From assembly GCF_000739615.1 (NCBI RefSeq), contig NZ_BATP01000030.1:62001-126000 (forward strand): a stretch of DNA of 64,000 nt, in the 5' to 3' direction. The notes beneath the pieces are model-generated. The model searched no databases and was not told the DNA's origin. It saw only the letters and a list, made by a program, of their open reading frames with translations. Source of the stretch: Haloferula sp. BvORR071 (GTDB lineage Bacteria > Verrucomicrobiota > Verrucomicrobiia > Verrucomicrobiales > Akkermansiaceae). Made by a program: the position numbers and the translations under genes. Numbering within the stretch: the stretch's first letter is position 1; every line of letters begins with the position of its first letter. Positions 35,518 to 44,957 of this stretch are shown one piece after another.

Positions 35518-38211
35518 ATGAGAACCGTGCTGCCCCTTCTCTTCCTCACCCTCGGCGCCGCGGTCGGCGCCCCCCTGGAGATCCGCTACGACAGCCCAGC
35601 CAAGACATGGGAAAACGACGCCCAGCCAATCGGCAACGGCCGCATCGGCGCGATGATCTTCGGCGACCCCGCGAAGGAGCGAATCCAGTTCAATGACATC
35701 ACCCTCTGGACCGGCGGCGAGAACCTCTCCGGTGGCTATGACATTGATGAATTCGGCTGCTACCAGAATTTCGGCGACCTCTGGATCGAGACCAAGGGCA
35801 GCAAAAGCACCACCATCCCCGCCGGCACCTGCACCAGCGGCCAAAAGCCCTACTACGATCAGGAAGGCCCCACCGCCGCCGCGGATGGCAATGCCGGCAC
35901 CAAGTGGTGCATCGAGCACCACGGCAACGATGTCATCTGGCAAGTGGACCTCAGTGACCCCCAGGCCATTGCCCGCTACTCTTTCACCACCGCGGCGGAC
36001 ATGCCCGCACGCGATCCGCGCACCTGGCGCTTCGAAGGCTCTCCCGACGGCGCCACCTGGAAGACCCTCCAAGAACTGAAGGACGTGATCGCCGTGGCCC
36101 AGCGCGGCGCGGTGCTGCCCTTCGATTCCAAGAACACCACCGCCTTCGCCCACTACCGCCTCGTCTTCACTCCGAACAAGGAAGTGCCCCACTTTCAGGT
36201 CGCGGAGATCGCCTTGGGCGATGCTCCCGCAGGCGCGGGCGCGACCACGGAAGCCTACTCGCGCAGCCTCGACCTCACGACTGGCATCCACACCACCACT
36301 TGGAAGGAAGGCGGAGTCACCTACAAGCGCGAGGCCTTCGCCAGCAAACCCGATGATCTCATCGCGATCCGCATCAGCGCCGACCAGCCGGGCAAGCTCG
36401 CTGGCAGCGTGCGTCTCGCACCTGCACAAAAGGCAACCATCACCGGAGCCAAGAGCGCGGGCGAACATCCATGGATCGGCTTTGAGGGGACTCTCTCCAA
36501 TGGCCTCCGCTTCGCGGCGCGCGCCAATGTCATTCTCGAGGCCAGCGACGGCGGATCCGTGATGTATCCGGTGGACAACAACGGCCGCATTGCCTGGGAC
36601 TCCGCGGGCACGGATGCCAAGAGTGTCACCATCCTGCTCGGCGCTGCCACCGACTACTCCCTCGATCCCGCCAAGAAATTCCGCAGCGGACTCGATCCCG
36701 CCCAGCTGGTCGCCAAGGGCACCCAAGCTTCCACCAAGTACGAGGACCTCCGTAGCCGCCACACCGCCGACTTCAGCAAGCTGATCGGCCGCGTCTCCTT
36801 CAACATCGGTGAACCGAAGCCCGGCGACATCCGCGAACGCCTCAAAGCCTACAAAGCCGGCGCCCAAGACCCCGCGCTCGAGGCGCTGATGTTCCACTAC
36901 GGTCGCTATCTCCTGGCTTCCTCCTCGCGCGGCCCCTTGCCCGCCAACCTCCAGGGCCTCTGGAACGACAGCAACAAGCCCGCTTGGTTCGCCGACTACC
37001 ACACCAACATCAATATCCAGATGAACTACTGGCAGGCCGAGCCTGCCAACCTCGCCGAGTGCGCTACGCCCCTTCATGACTGGGTCATCGCCTCGATCCC
37101 CGGCAGCCGTGCCGCGACCCAAAAGGCCTTCGGCGCGAAGACTCCTGGCTGGACCATGCGCACCTCGGTGAATCCCTTCGGCGGCAATGGCTGGGAGTGG
37201 AATCTCCCCTCCTCCGCCTGGCTGGCGCGCCACTTCTGGGAAGCCTATGCCTTCAATGGCGACATGAAGTTCCTCAAGGAAGAAGCCTTCCCGATCTTCC
37301 GCGATGTCTCCGAGTTCTGGCTCGATCACCTGATCGAAAAGGACGGCAAGCTCGTCGTGCCGAAGGGCTGGTCCCCGGAGCACGGCCCGCGCGAGGACGG
37401 CGTCGCCCACGACCAACAGCTCGTCTGGGATCTCTTCAACTTCACCCTCGCCGCCGCCAAGGAGCTGAAGATCGACGACGCCTTCACCAAGAAGGTCGCC
37501 ACCGCCAAGGACAAGCTGTTAGGCCCGCAGACCGGCTCCTGGGGCCAGATCATGGAGTGGACCACCGAGCGCCCCGATCTCGAGCAGAGCGGCCACCGCC
37601 ACACCTCGCACCTCTACGCGGTCTATCCCGGCAATCAGATCAACCTCAGCAGCACCCCGGATCTCGCCAAGGCCGCTGCCATCTCCCTGGAGAAACGCGG
37701 CACCTCGGGCGACTCACGCCGTTCCTGGACTTGGGCATGGCGCAGCGCCCTCTGGGCCCGCCTTGGCAAGGGCGACAAGGCCCAGGAAATGATCCGCGGC
37801 CTGCTCAGCTACAATACGCTGGATAACCTCTTCACCACCCATCCGCCCTTCCAGATCGATGGCAATCTCGGGATCACCGCCGGCATCTGCGAGATTCTAC
37901 TGCAGTCCCACGCCGGCGAAGTCGCCATCCTCCCCACCCTGCCGCCCGGCTGGCCGGATGGCTCCTACACCGGCCTCCGCGCCCGCGGCGGCTTCGAGGT
38001 GGATGCCGCATGGAAGGCCGGCAAGCTGGAGACTGCCTCGGTGAAGTCACTCCTCGGCAAGGAACTGGTCCTCCGCTTCCCCGGCAATCCGCCGAAGGTC
38101 AAGGTGACGCGCGGCGATGGGAAAACCGTGGATCTCACGGCGAAGGAAGGAGTCTTCCGTCTGCCGACGGAAAAGGAACTCGTCTACCGCTTCTCACTTT
38201 CCGGCGAGTAG
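35518..38211 (+). CDS. GH95-family alpha-L-fucosidase with inserted discoidin-like domain
   Basis: 897 residues. Signal peptide at 1-17 ([16 protein letters not shown]). The N-terminal GH95 domain begins with [19 protein letters not shown]. An F5/8-type C (discoidin-like) stretch of about 130 residues is inserted at about 105-235 ([45 protein letters not shown]), after which the GH95 fold resumes. The catalytic (alpha/alpha)6 part has NIN at N497-N499, E621 in GWSPEHGP and D781 in FQIDGNLG, matching N421/N423, E566 and D766 of Bifidobacterium AfcA. It inverts alpha-L-fucoside linkages outside the cytoplasm. L-galactosidase activity in the family is an alternative. It is convergent with the GH43 gene. 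Confidence 0.9.
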   Translation: MRTVLPLLFLTLGAAVGAPLEIRYDSPAKTWENDAQPIGNGRIGAMIFGDPAKERIQFNDITLWTGGENLSGGYDIDEFGCYQNFGDLWIETKGSKSTTIPAGTCTSGQKPYYDQEGPTAAADGNAGTKWCIEHHGNDVIWQVDLSDPQAIARYSFTTAADMPARDPRTWRFEGSPDGATWKTLQELKDVIAVAQRGAVLPFDSKNTTAFAHYRLVFTPNKEVPHFQVAEIALGDAPAGAGATTEAYSRSLDLTTGIHTTTWKEGGVTYKREAFASKPDDLIAIRISADQPGKLAGSVRLAPAQKATITGAKSAGEHPWIGFEGTLSNGLRFAARANVILEASDGGSVMYPVDNNGRIAWDSAGTDAKSVTILLGAATDYSLDPAKKFRSGLDPAQLVAKGTQASTKYEDLRSRHTADFSKLIGRVSFNIGEPKPGDIRERLKAYKAGAQDPALEALMFHYGRYLLASSSRGPLPANLQGLWNDSNKPAWFADYHTNINIQMNYWQAEPANLAECATPLHDWVIASIPGSRAATQKAFGAKTPGWTMRTSVNPFGGNGWEWNLPSSAWLARHFWEAYAFNGDMKFLKEEAFPIFRDVSEFWLDHLIEKDGKLVVPKGWSPEHGPREDGVAHDQQLVWDLFNFTLAAAKELKIDDAFTKKVATAKDKLLGPQTGSWGQIMEWTTERPDLEQSGHRHTSHLYAVYPGNQINLSSTPDLAKAAAISLEKRGTSGDSRRSWTWAWRSALWARLGKGDKAQEMIRGLLSYNTLDNLFTTHPPFQIDGNLGITAGICEILLQSHAGEVAILPTLPPGWPDGSYTGLRARGGFEVDAAWKAGKLETASVKSLLGKELVLRFPGNPPKVKVTRGDGKTVDLTAKEGVFRLPTEKELVYRFSLSGE

Positions 38212-38219
38212 AAGCACCC

Positions 38220-39173
38220 CTAGCGCCCGATCGGCGACGACACCCCATCGCCGTCCGTCATCACCACCGTCTTGATCAGCCCCTTCGCATCGTACTCCAC
38301 CTTGTCGATCGCCAGCTTCCTCCCGCCCCGGTACGGCGGGTCCTTCCGTGCCGTCTCCCAGCGGTGATACACGATGAACCATTCCTTCGTCCGCGGATTC
38401 TCCACGAAGGAATGGTGCCCCGGCCCCTGGTGCTTCTCATCGCTCTCCAGGATGCAGCCGCGGTAAGTCCACGGCCCCGTCGGCGAAGGCGCCGTGCAAT
38501 AGTGAACCGAGTAAGTGGAGTCGTTCCACTTCCCGTGGCTATAGGAGAGATAGTAGGTCTTGTCCTTCACGTGCATGAAGGCCCCTTCCGTGAATTTCTC
38601 CGGCTGCGTGATCTCCACCTCCCGCTTGAAGGACACCATGTCCTCCGCCATCTCGAATACCCGCAGCTTCGAGCCCGCACTGCCACCCGCATAGAACCAC
38701 GCCTTGTTGTCCTTCGGATCGACAAACACCATCGGATCGATCGCCTCAAATCCATCCCCGCCGGTCAGCAGCGGCTTGCCGCTATCGACAAAAGGCCCCG
38801 TCGGTGAATTCCCCACCGCCACCCCGATCCGACTCGGCGTCGGCGTCTGCGGCCCCACCGAGTAATAGAAGTAAGCCTTCCGGTTCTTCACCGCGATCGC
38901 CGGTGCCCAGGCCCCGTGCCACGGCGCCTTGTCCTCCTTCACCCACGGCACCTTGTCCAGGTCCAGGACCGTCCCCTCCCGCTTCCAATTCCGCAAATCC
39001 GTCGACCGGTAAGCCGCGAAGATCGCGTCCCGCGTATGCGCCTCCGTCGGATAGATCCAGTAATCCTTCCCGAATACCACCGCATGCGGATCCGCCCCAT
39101 CCATCACCGGATTCGCCGCAAGCCAAGACGGCAGCGACAGCAAAAACAGGGGGACCAGCAGGCGGCGACGCAT
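38220..39173 (-). CDS. Secreted GH43-family glycoside hydrolase
   Basis: 317 residues. Signal peptide at 1-20 (LLVPLFLLSLPSWLAA). The five-bladed propeller carries the GH43 triad: D28 (MDGADPHAV, general base), an Asp in FEAIDPMVF (pKa modulator) and a Glu in FTEGAFMH (general acid). Typical activities are arabinofuranosidase, xylosidase or galactosidase; the exact one cannot be told. The ATG at 39173 follows an in-frame TTG at 39176 and is preferred. It ends 8 bases from the convergent GH95 fucosidase, so the two probably act on the same polysaccharide. Confidence 0.88.
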   Translation of the reverse strand: MRRRLLVPLFLLSLPSWLAANPVMDGADPHAVVFGKDYWIYPTEAHTRDAIFAAYRSTDLRNWKREGTVLDLDKVPWVKEDKAPWHGAWAPAIAVKNRKAYFYYSVGPQTPTPSRIGVAVGNSPTGPFVDSGKPLLTGGDGFEAIDPMVFVDPKDNKAWFYAGGSAGSKLRVFEMAEDMVSFKREVEITQPEKFTEGAFMHVKDKTYYLSYSHGKWNDSTYSVHYCTAPSPTGPWTYRGCILESDEKHQGPGHHSFVENPRTKEWFIVYHRWETARKDPPYRGGRKLAIDKVEYDAKGLIKTVVMTDGDGVSSPIGR

Positions 39174-39495
39174 CAAGAGTCAATACCGCCAGACCCACCC
39201 AAAGTCTCGCGCGATCTCGCCACAAACCGCGTCACCACCACCCCGAGGCTGGCCCCAAACGACTTGGAGCGCTCTCCGAGCGGTCAGGCTGGTGGCACTC
39301 CGAATCAACCCAAAGCTCCCAACCAACCACCACCGCGCCCGCGTCACCCGCCTCCCCGATCCCGAAGGGATCACAGCAGCAGTAGCCGATGGTTGAGGCG
39401 CAGCCGACACCACCGGAAACGGCCGGAAGCAAATACTCGATCCCGAAGGGATCGCAGCGATCCCCGCTTCACCACAGCGCCTCCGCCCCTCTGAT
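39174..39495. other. Gene-free interval
   Basis: No coding frame is supported. The right half is the inverted copy of the 105-bp palindrome-ended repeat (39355-39460). The left half (39174-39354) is unremarkable GC-rich sequence. Confidence 0.6.
39355..39460 (-). repeat. 105-bp palindrome-ended intergenic repeat, copy A (inverted)
   Basis: Both ends carry GATCCCGAAGGGATC (39358-39372 and 39439-39453). Read on the minus strand it gives CGCTGCGATCCC, then GGGATCGAGTATTT, a variable middle, GGTGTCGGCTGCGCCTC, and CGGCTACTGCTGCTGTGATC, matching copies B (56893) and C (63599). Confidence 0.8.
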
Positions 39496-40425
39496 TCACG
39501 CCAGCCTTCTCAGACCTTTCCCCTTCCTCCTCACATACACCGCCACCCCCACCGCAAGCACCCCAAGAGCCGCCCACAAAGGCCATCGCCGTTCCTGAGA
39601 CGGATCATCTACCCTCGCCTGAGCCACCACCACACCGGCAGCCTCCTTCGGCGCCGGAGAAATACCCGGCCCGGCCGGCACTCTCGGCCCTTGCACTTGG
39701 GATACCGCCGTCTTCGTCGGCCCATCCAGATTGTATTCCCGCGGATCGCCTTCGAATCGAAAGGTCCGCTTGCCGCTTTTCACCTGCTCATACCACAGGC
39801 GCCAGGCGTCGATGTCTGAATCGTAGATCGTGGCATTACCCTTCCGCCGCGCCACGGGCGGCGCAACCAAGGGAAGATCCGCGATCGCCATGAGCGCATA
39901 GAAAGAGTTGGGAGTGAAGTTGGCATCTTGTTGGCGGGCCATTCTGTCGTCTTTGCTGCCCGGTGGCGATGGAGGGACCCGACCCGTTTCATCGGAGAGG
40001 TATTCACCTAGGATTTTCACGGATTCAGGCCCCGGCACCAACCCCAAAATCTCAAACGCATCAGCCTGAGTGTCCATCAGCTTCGCTTTCTGGATACTCC
40101 TCCTTGATGGGGTTTCAGCACTGTCAAATGCTTGCCGTGCTTCGCGGATTTTGGCGCTGAAGTAATCGCCATAACCGCCCACCGCTAGCATAGCGTTCTG
40201 AAGGACGATATGGACCTCTTTTCTTTCGGGAGACGGGTAGACATCATCCCGCGAAGTCTTTATTAGTCCCACTGCTAATCTTTCGATCGCGTCACCCTTG
40301 GGACCTTGCGTGGCAGATTCCGCCACTTCTCGCCATTCCTGAAGCGCAGCAGCCTCCCGCCCGGAAGGCTGCTGCCCCAAGCCAAGACAAGGAAAACCCA
40401 AAATGAAAATAAGCCAAAACTTCAT
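39496..40425 (-). CDS. Secreted protein with C-terminal membrane anchor, unknown function
   Basis: 309 residues. Signal peptide (FWLIFILGFPCLGLGQ), a helical body to about residue 210 with HEAT-like character (RSIQKAKLMDTQADAFEILG), a Pro-rich linker (GPRVPAGPGISPAPKEAAG) and a C-terminal transmembrane segment followed by basic residues (WPLWAALGVLAVGVAVYVRRKGKGLRR). This layout resembles proteins tethered by a C-terminal anchor. No named domain. The ATG at 40425 is the only sensible start. Confidence 0.8.
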   Translation of the reverse strand: MKFWLIFILGFPCLGLGQQPSGREAAALQEWREVAESATQGPKGDAIERLAVGLIKTSRDDVYPSPERKEVHIVLQNAMLAVGGYGDYFSAKIREARQAFDSAETPSRRSIQKAKLMDTQADAFEILGLVPGPESVKILGEYLSDETGRVPPSPPGSKDDRMARQQDANFTPNSFYALMAIADLPLVAPPVARRKGNATIYDSDIDAWRLWYEQVKSGKRTFRFEGDPREYNLDGPTKTAVSQVQGPRVPAGPGISPAPKEAAGVVVAQARVDDPSQERRWPLWAALGVLAVGVAVYVRRKGKGLRRLA

Positions 40426-41003
40426 TTATTGATCAATTGATTCAAGCCACCTCTGCCTTATCCCATTCAGCCTTCACTAAAGGTCGCCCCATTTGTCGGC
40501 CCCAACCGAAGAAACCATCAACCTCTTTCTAACGCACCAATCTCAATCAATGGGTCAATGGGGTCAGTGCAACTGCTCGAAATTCCTCTCGGGCATGACC
40601 AATCGCGATCATGGCGAAGCGGACTCGATGCGCATCATTCGCCACGTCCTCGTATTCCTCCGGACCAGCCTAATCCCGAGAAACGAACCAGATGTTAAAA
40701 TGCGACGACTGATTCCATTCTGGTTATTAGATCCTGCTCCGAATGCCACGTGATTAAGGCCGTTTTCGTCGCTCCCGGTTCGCTTGCGGAGTGCATCGCT
40801 CTAAGAACGGCAACGCCGTTCCCTCATAAAGCCCAGGGTAGCGCCAAACCAATTCGAACCCGGAAGCGGGTTTCCCTCGGTCCGGATTCACGCGATATTC
40901 CTCCCAACGACCGATCCTCGCCGTCTCCTCCCACAAGACGATCCACCAAATGGATCATAATCACGTGCCATTCGTCCTGCTCCCTTTATTGTTCCTCAAG
41001 CTC
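40426..41003. other. Gene-free interval with hairpins
   Basis: No supported gene. It includes two short hairpins: GAACGGC-AAC-GCCGTTC (40805-40821) and AACCCG-GAAG-CGGGTT (40857-40872), joined by CCCTCATAAAGCCCAGGG. This resembles a dispersed hairpin repeat of GC-rich genomes but only one copy was seen here. It also contains the upstream region of the gene at 41004. Confidence 0.5.
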
Positions 41004-41678
41004 ATGAAAACAATCATCCCGTTTCTTTTGAGTGCTTCGATGTGGTGCATGGCCTGCGCCAGGGCCGAGGAGGCTCCTGCCCTCACTCTTGCGATTCTGA
41101 ACCCGCTGGCAGGGGAGTCCGTCCCCGCTGGCGTCATTCCAGTAAGCAATATCAAGCGGATCGACGTGGAATTCACCTTGGACAGGAAAATAGAGGAGGA
41201 CTTTCGTGAGTCGGGGGTATTGCCGGTAAACCCGGCTCAAGGGCAGAACCCCAATGAGTACATCACGATCAAGGTTTCCGACTTTGCCTCCGGGGCTCCG
41301 GTCCCAGTGAAAGTTTCCTACTACGGCAGTGGAGGGGAAGACGGCAAAGAGGCCGTGAAATACTCGATGGAGATCCTGCAGCCGGCGGAGGTCCGGCTTG
41401 GCAAGATCCAGGCATGGGCCACTGAAGTGCTAGCCCAGCAGGCCGCGATTCCAAGTGAGGAGCGCGATCAACGTCTGAACAAGTTGGACGAAAAAAGAGC
41501 CGAGATAGTTGCCGCAATGGACAAGCTCTACTTCGAGAATCCTTTGGGAAAATTCAAAGTGATCGCCGAGTATCATTCCAAGGCTCCTGCAGCATGGGTG
41601 GGAACCACCTCGAGTCAGGAGCTTGTTGTGGAAGTGAAGAACAAAGGGACATTCTTCGATACGCTCAAGAAGCCGTAG
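41004..41678 (+). CDS. Small secreted protein of unknown function
   Basis: 224 residues. Signal peptide (KTIIPFLLSASMWCMACARAEE; two cysteines near its end could make it a lipoprotein, but there is no strong lipobox). The mature protein starts with APALTLAILNPLAGESVPAG and has a charged coiled-coil-like stretch at about 155-185 (IPSEERDQRLNKLDEKRAEIVAAMDK). No family recognised. I prefer the ATG at 41004 to a frame opening at 40950 because the signal peptide then starts properly. Confidence 0.75.
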   Translation: MKTIIPFLLSASMWCMACARAEEAPALTLAILNPLAGESVPAGVIPVSNIKRIDVEFTLDRKIEEDFRESGVLPVNPAQGQNPNEYITIKVSDFASGAPVPVKVSYYGSGGEDGKEAVKYSMEILQPAEVRLGKIQAWATEVLAQQAAIPSEERDQRLNKLDEKRAEIVAAMDKLYFENPLGKFKVIAEYHSKAPAAWVGTTSSQELVVEVKNKGTFFDTLKKP

Positions 41679-42073
41679 TTGGGAATGAAGGCCCAGCGAT
41701 GGATCGCCGGATTGGCTTTGATGGTCGTCCTCAGCCTGACCTCTCGGACCGGGATCGATTGTATGGAGGGAATACAGAAGGTCTCCGGCTCCGGTTCTTC
41801 CGGCATTTCAACCCTAGCCATTCCAGCCGTCTCGGTCCCAAAAAGAACCCTTACCGCAACCCGATCAGCCATCCAAAGCAGCCCTAATCACCTGCCATTC
41901 CTCGAACCGAATCTACATTCGTGTCGATTGGTCTTCATTCGTGGTGCCTCCTGCCTTTGCCAATCGTCACGCAAATCCCGGAACAGCGACCACATCGCGA
42001 CGACCCCAGCCAGCTCCCCGGCTGTTCAAATTTCGCGCCCTTTCGCGTTTTTCGCGGTGAAAATCCAGCGTCC
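41679..42073. other. Gene-free interval
   Basis: No convincing gene. A 133-residue plus-strand frame (41679-42080) has no family features. At 41918-41942 there is an ATTCGTG...CATTCGTGGTGCCTCC stretch related in sequence to the region at 63490-63520 (ATTCGTGCTCATTCTTGGCTCC, CTGCCTTTG), so this may be a degraded dispersed repeat. TTTCGCGTTTTTCGCGGTG lies near 42041-42059. Confidence 0.45.
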
Positions 42074-42556
42074 TCAGTGAACCATCGAAGGCGCCAACAC
42101 CCCTGGCGCACGCAGGTGCTCCAAACGGTCGATCCCATCCCGCACCTCGCGCAGCAGCTCACCCAGATTGCGCCGCTGGACCTCGCTCGTATCCGGATCA
42201 TTCCAAAGCCGGAGCAGCACCCGCTCAAGCCGCCGGTCGCTGCGCTCGCATTCGCGCGGCAATCCCTCGCGGAATGTCGGGAAGCGGCGGCTTACCAAGC
42301 TCATCCAGATTTGCTGGAAACCAGCCTCGCGGCTGAAGCCGAAGTCCGGCCGCTCGCCCGCCTCATCGATCCACGCCGCAATCCGGTCCGCCTGGCTGTT
42401 CCGCTGGATCGCCAGATCGTTGCAGACTTGGGTCAAAATCCGGGATTCGGAAATCGAGGCGGCATGCAGATAGGCACTCACCGCATCCAAGGTGCGGGTC
42501 AGGGCGGTCTGGAGAGTTACGGAAGTCGCTTGGGCAGGCAGACGTAGCTCGTTCAT
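42074..42556 (-). CDS. DUF2383/PA2169-like four-helix-bundle protein
   Basis: 160 residues, all helical by eye. The layout matches ferritin-like PA2169-family proteins: TALTRTLDAVSAYLHAAS, an Arg/Glu-rich second helix (NDLAIQRNSQADRIAAWIDEAGERP), a GFQQIWMSLVSRR segment and ECERSDRRLERVLLRLW. The real start is the ATG at 42556, with AGGAAGGG 4-11 bases upstream; the longer frame reaching 43078 is readthrough. The role of the family is unknown; stress-related expression has been suggested for relatives. It is 152 bases downstream of the disulfide-reductase gene on the same strand. Confidence 0.72.
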   Translation of the reverse strand: MNELRLPAQATSVTLQTALTRTLDAVSAYLHAASISESRILTQVCNDLAIQRNSQADRIAAWIDEAGERPDFGFSREAGFQQIWMSLVSRRFPTFREGLPRECERSDRRLERVLLRLWNDPDTSEVQRRNLGELLREVRDGIDRLEHLRAPGVLAPSMVH

Positions 42557-42708
42557 ATCCCTTCCTCTTCGCAAGCAGCGTGCCGCTTTTAAAAAATCTC
42601 TGCCGCGCTTGATGCTGCGAGGTCTTCGCACATCTTGAAAGAAGCTGGCGGATTTTGCGTCTCGCAAACTGCAAATTCCGCAGCTTCCACCGTGGCGCTT
42701 TGCAACGG

Positions 42709-44121
42709 TCAGCGCTGCGCTTCGATCGCCTCCACCGCTCGCAGCCAAGCCTCCGCCAAGGTTGGATGGTAGTGGGGAATGGCGAGGTAATCCGCCGCGC
42801 TCATTCGCAGCTCGATCGCCATCTGGAGCAGGTGCGCAGTCTCCACCACCTCCGGCCCGAGACCCGCCGCGCCGAGCAAGCGCCCGCTCTCCGGATCCGC
42901 CAGCACCTTCACGAAGCCATGGCGCGCACCGCTGATCATCCCCTTGCCATGATCGGCATAACTCTGGCGGCCAACGAGAACCGGAATTTGCTCTTCCTTC
43001 GCTTGCGTCTCCGACAAACCGATCCGCACACACTGCGGCTCGGTGAACCACGCCGACATCGCCGAATGCCGATTCCACTCCGCCCCCTCCGCGAGGTGAT
43101 CCTTGCGGATCAGGCGCGCCGCATTCCGCGCCGCGACTTTCCCTTGGATCACTGCCAGATGCACTACCGGCACCGGACTGGCGCAGTCGCCCGCTGCGAA
43201 AATGTGCGGCCGTGAAGTCGTTGCCCGCTCGTCGATCAAGATCCGCCCCTCCTCCATCGCGATCCCAATCTTCTCAAGCTCAAGCCCCGCCGTCGTCGGC
43301 TTGCGTCCGGTAGCCACCAATAAGGCCTCCGCTTCCAGCGCTTCCGCCTCACCTCTGAGCCTCAAGCGGAACAACCCTTCCCCATGCGCCACTTCCTTCA
43401 CCTCGGTCTTCTTCAGGAAGCGGATCCCGCGCTCGCGGCTCTCCGCCTCCATCGCGATCGCAATGTCCGGATCAGTGCCTCCACCCATGATCGACTCCCC
43501 ATGGGCAATCACCGTGACCTCGCTGCCGAAGCCCTCGAACAGGTGCGCGAATTCCATCCCGATCGCACCCGCGCCCAGGATCGCGATCCGCTTCGGCACG
43601 CTCGGCAGCCGCACCACATCATCACTGGTCCAGAAGGGCGTCCCATCCAACCCCGCAATCGGCGGCACCGTCGGATGCGAGCCGGTGGCGATAACAAAAG
43701 CATCCGCCCGTTGCGGCGTGACCGTCCCATCCGCCGCTGTAAGCTCAATCTCATGCGGCGAGCTGAACCGCGCACTCCCGCGCAGCAGCTCGTAGCACCC
43801 GGATTCCATCGACGTCACCCGGTCCCGGCGGAAGTCATCCAGCAGGGACTCAAGCCGCGCCCGCAGCCTCTCCGGATCCAGCACCGGCACTTGTGCCCCT
43901 ATCCCGAAGCGCGCGCCATCGCGCATGATCCGCATCCGATTGGCTGTCTCGATCAGGGTCTTCGACGGCATGCAGCCCCGCAGGATACAGAGGCCTCCCA
44001 ACTCCGGGGCGGCCTCGACTAGGGCCGCACGCAGACCCAGAAGGCCCGCCTTCCGGGCCGCAGCATGGCCGGCACTGCCACCCCCGATCACCAACAGCTC
44101 ATATGGCCCGGTATCCTTCAT
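42709..44121 (-). CDS. FAD-dependent pyridine nucleotide-disulfide oxidoreductase
   Basis: 470 residues, the length of dihydrolipoamide dehydrogenase and mercuric reductase relatives. The FAD motif is LLVIGGGSAGHAAARKAG, the redox-active pair is in GGLCILRGCMPSK (Cys-x4-Cys), the NAD(P) motif is IAILGAGAIGMEFAHLF, the second FAD motif is IFAAGDC, and the C-terminal catalytic pair is in HYHPTLAEAW. The substrate is not clear: it lacks a mercury-binding N-terminal domain and no 2-oxoacid dehydrogenase genes are nearby. The start overlaps the upstream stop (ATGA at 44118-44121), so it is the third gene of an operon. Confidence 0.9.
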   Translation of the reverse strand: MKDTGPYELLVIGGGSAGHAAARKAGLLGLRAALVEAAPELGGLCILRGCMPSKTLIETANRMRIMRDGARFGIGAQVPVLDPERLRARLESLLDDFRRDRVTSMESGCYELLRGSARFSSPHEIELTAADGTVTPQRADAFVIATGSHPTVPPIAGLDGTPFWTSDDVVRLPSVPKRIAILGAGAIGMEFAHLFEGFGSEVTVIAHGESIMGGGTDPDIAIAMEAESRERGIRFLKKTEVKEVAHGEGLFRLRLRGEAEALEAEALLVATGRKPTTAGLELEKIGIAMEEGRILIDERATTSRPHIFAAGDCASPVPVVHLAVIQGKVAARNAARLIRKDHLAEGAEWNRHSAMSAWFTEPQCVRIGLSETQAKEEQIPVLVGRQSYADHGKGMISGARHGFVKVLADPESGRLLGAAGLGPEVVETAHLLQMAIELRMSAADYLAIPHYHPTLAEAWLRAVEAIEAQR

Positions 44122-44957
44122 GCGATCTTGGCCTCCTCCCGCCGCGTGGCGGTATCGGCACTCTCCCAGCCCTCCTCCACCCGCGTGAAAGTGAAGGTCT
44201 TCTCCAGCTCGAAGTTCTCCCCGCCATAGACGAAGCGCTCGATCTCTATCAATCCGCCCTCCACTTGGATCATATGGAAACCCTGCGGCTCGCCCTGTAG
44301 CCGCGTCGAGCAGACCGTCGCAGCCTGCGAAACCACACAGTGCCAAGCTCCTTGGGGCCCGATCGCCGCCATGTGCGAGCAATGGAAGTGCCCGCAAAGC
44401 ACCAGATCCACCCGATGACGGGCGATCAGCTCCTGCAATTCCGCCAGCGGCTGGACGACATCCCGCTTGTGGCCCTCCGGCGCGATCAGCGGATGGTGGA
44501 GCACCAGCACCCGGAAGCTCCCCGGCGCCCCCGAGAGCCGCTGATCGGCACGCCGCAGGTTCTCCGCCGAGAGATGCCCCAGCGACCAATCCAGCTTGGG
44601 GTTGAAAGCCTTGTTGCTGTTCATCCCCACCACATGCAGGCCTGGCGCGGTGTGCACCGGTTCCAGCTCCTGGCCGAAGACTTCCCGGTACCTCTTGAAG
44701 GGCGCGAACAAGCGGTGAAAGGGCTGGTTCAGCGCCGGGATGTCGTGATTCCCCGGAATCACCAGCCGCGGCCGCGGCAGTCGCTCCACGAAGTTGCGTG
44801 CCTCGATCAACTCGCGGCGGCGGGCCCGCATGGTGAGGTCACCGCTCAGGACCGTGAGATCAGGTGCCAGCTCCGCCGCCTGCGCCAGAAAGCGTGCGGC
44901 GATCGCTGGGTCGGCGGCTCCGAAGTGGGGATCGGAGAGGTGGAGGATTCGGATCAT
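44118..44957 (-). CDS. Calcineurin-type metallophosphoesterase
   Basis: 279 residues. All metal-site motifs are present: HLSDPHFG (D and H), SGDLT, GNHD, VLHHPL and GHFHCSHM. Relatives include cAMP phosphodiesterase CpdA and UDP-2,3-diacylglucosamine hydrolase-like enzymes; the substrate cannot be told, though the neighbouring lipid-kinase-like gene makes a lipid or nucleotide phosphate plausible. No signal peptide. It overlaps its upstream neighbour (ATGA at 44954-44957) and its downstream neighbour by four bases each. Confidence 0.9.
   Translation of the reverse strand: MIRILHLSDPHFGAADPAIAARFLAQAAELAPDLTVLSGDLTMRARRRELIEARNFVERLPRPRLVIPGNHDIPALNQPFHRLFAPFKRYREVFGQELEPVHTAPGLHVVGMNSNKAFNPKLDWSLGHLSAENLRRADQRLSGAPGSFRVLVLHHPLIAPEGHKRDVVQPLAELQELIARHRVDLVLCGHFHCSHMAAIGPQGAWHCVVSQAATVCSTRLQGEPQGFHMIQVEGGLIEIERFVYGGENFELEKTFTFTRVEEGWESADTATRREEAKIA

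Noticed and set aside
35452..37416. A 654-residue minus-strand frame opposite the GH95 gene
   Set aside because: Antisense of a gene with intact catalytic residues; composition is Gly/Ala/Val/Arg-rich without motifs.
40493..40753. 86-residue plus-strand frame in the interval before 41004
   Set aside because: No ribosome-binding site, no protein-like character, and it sits in a hairpin-containing gap.
42557..43078. Upstream extension of the DUF2383-like gene to 334 residues
   Set aside because: The extension lies opposite and inside the reductase gene and has no motif; the ATG at 42556 has a good Shine-Dalgarno site.
44122..44589. Upstream extension of the disulfide reductase to 626 residues
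   Set aside because: It is readthrough in another frame of the phosphoesterase gene; the ATG at 44121 fits the FAD-binding N-terminus and gives an ATGA overlap.
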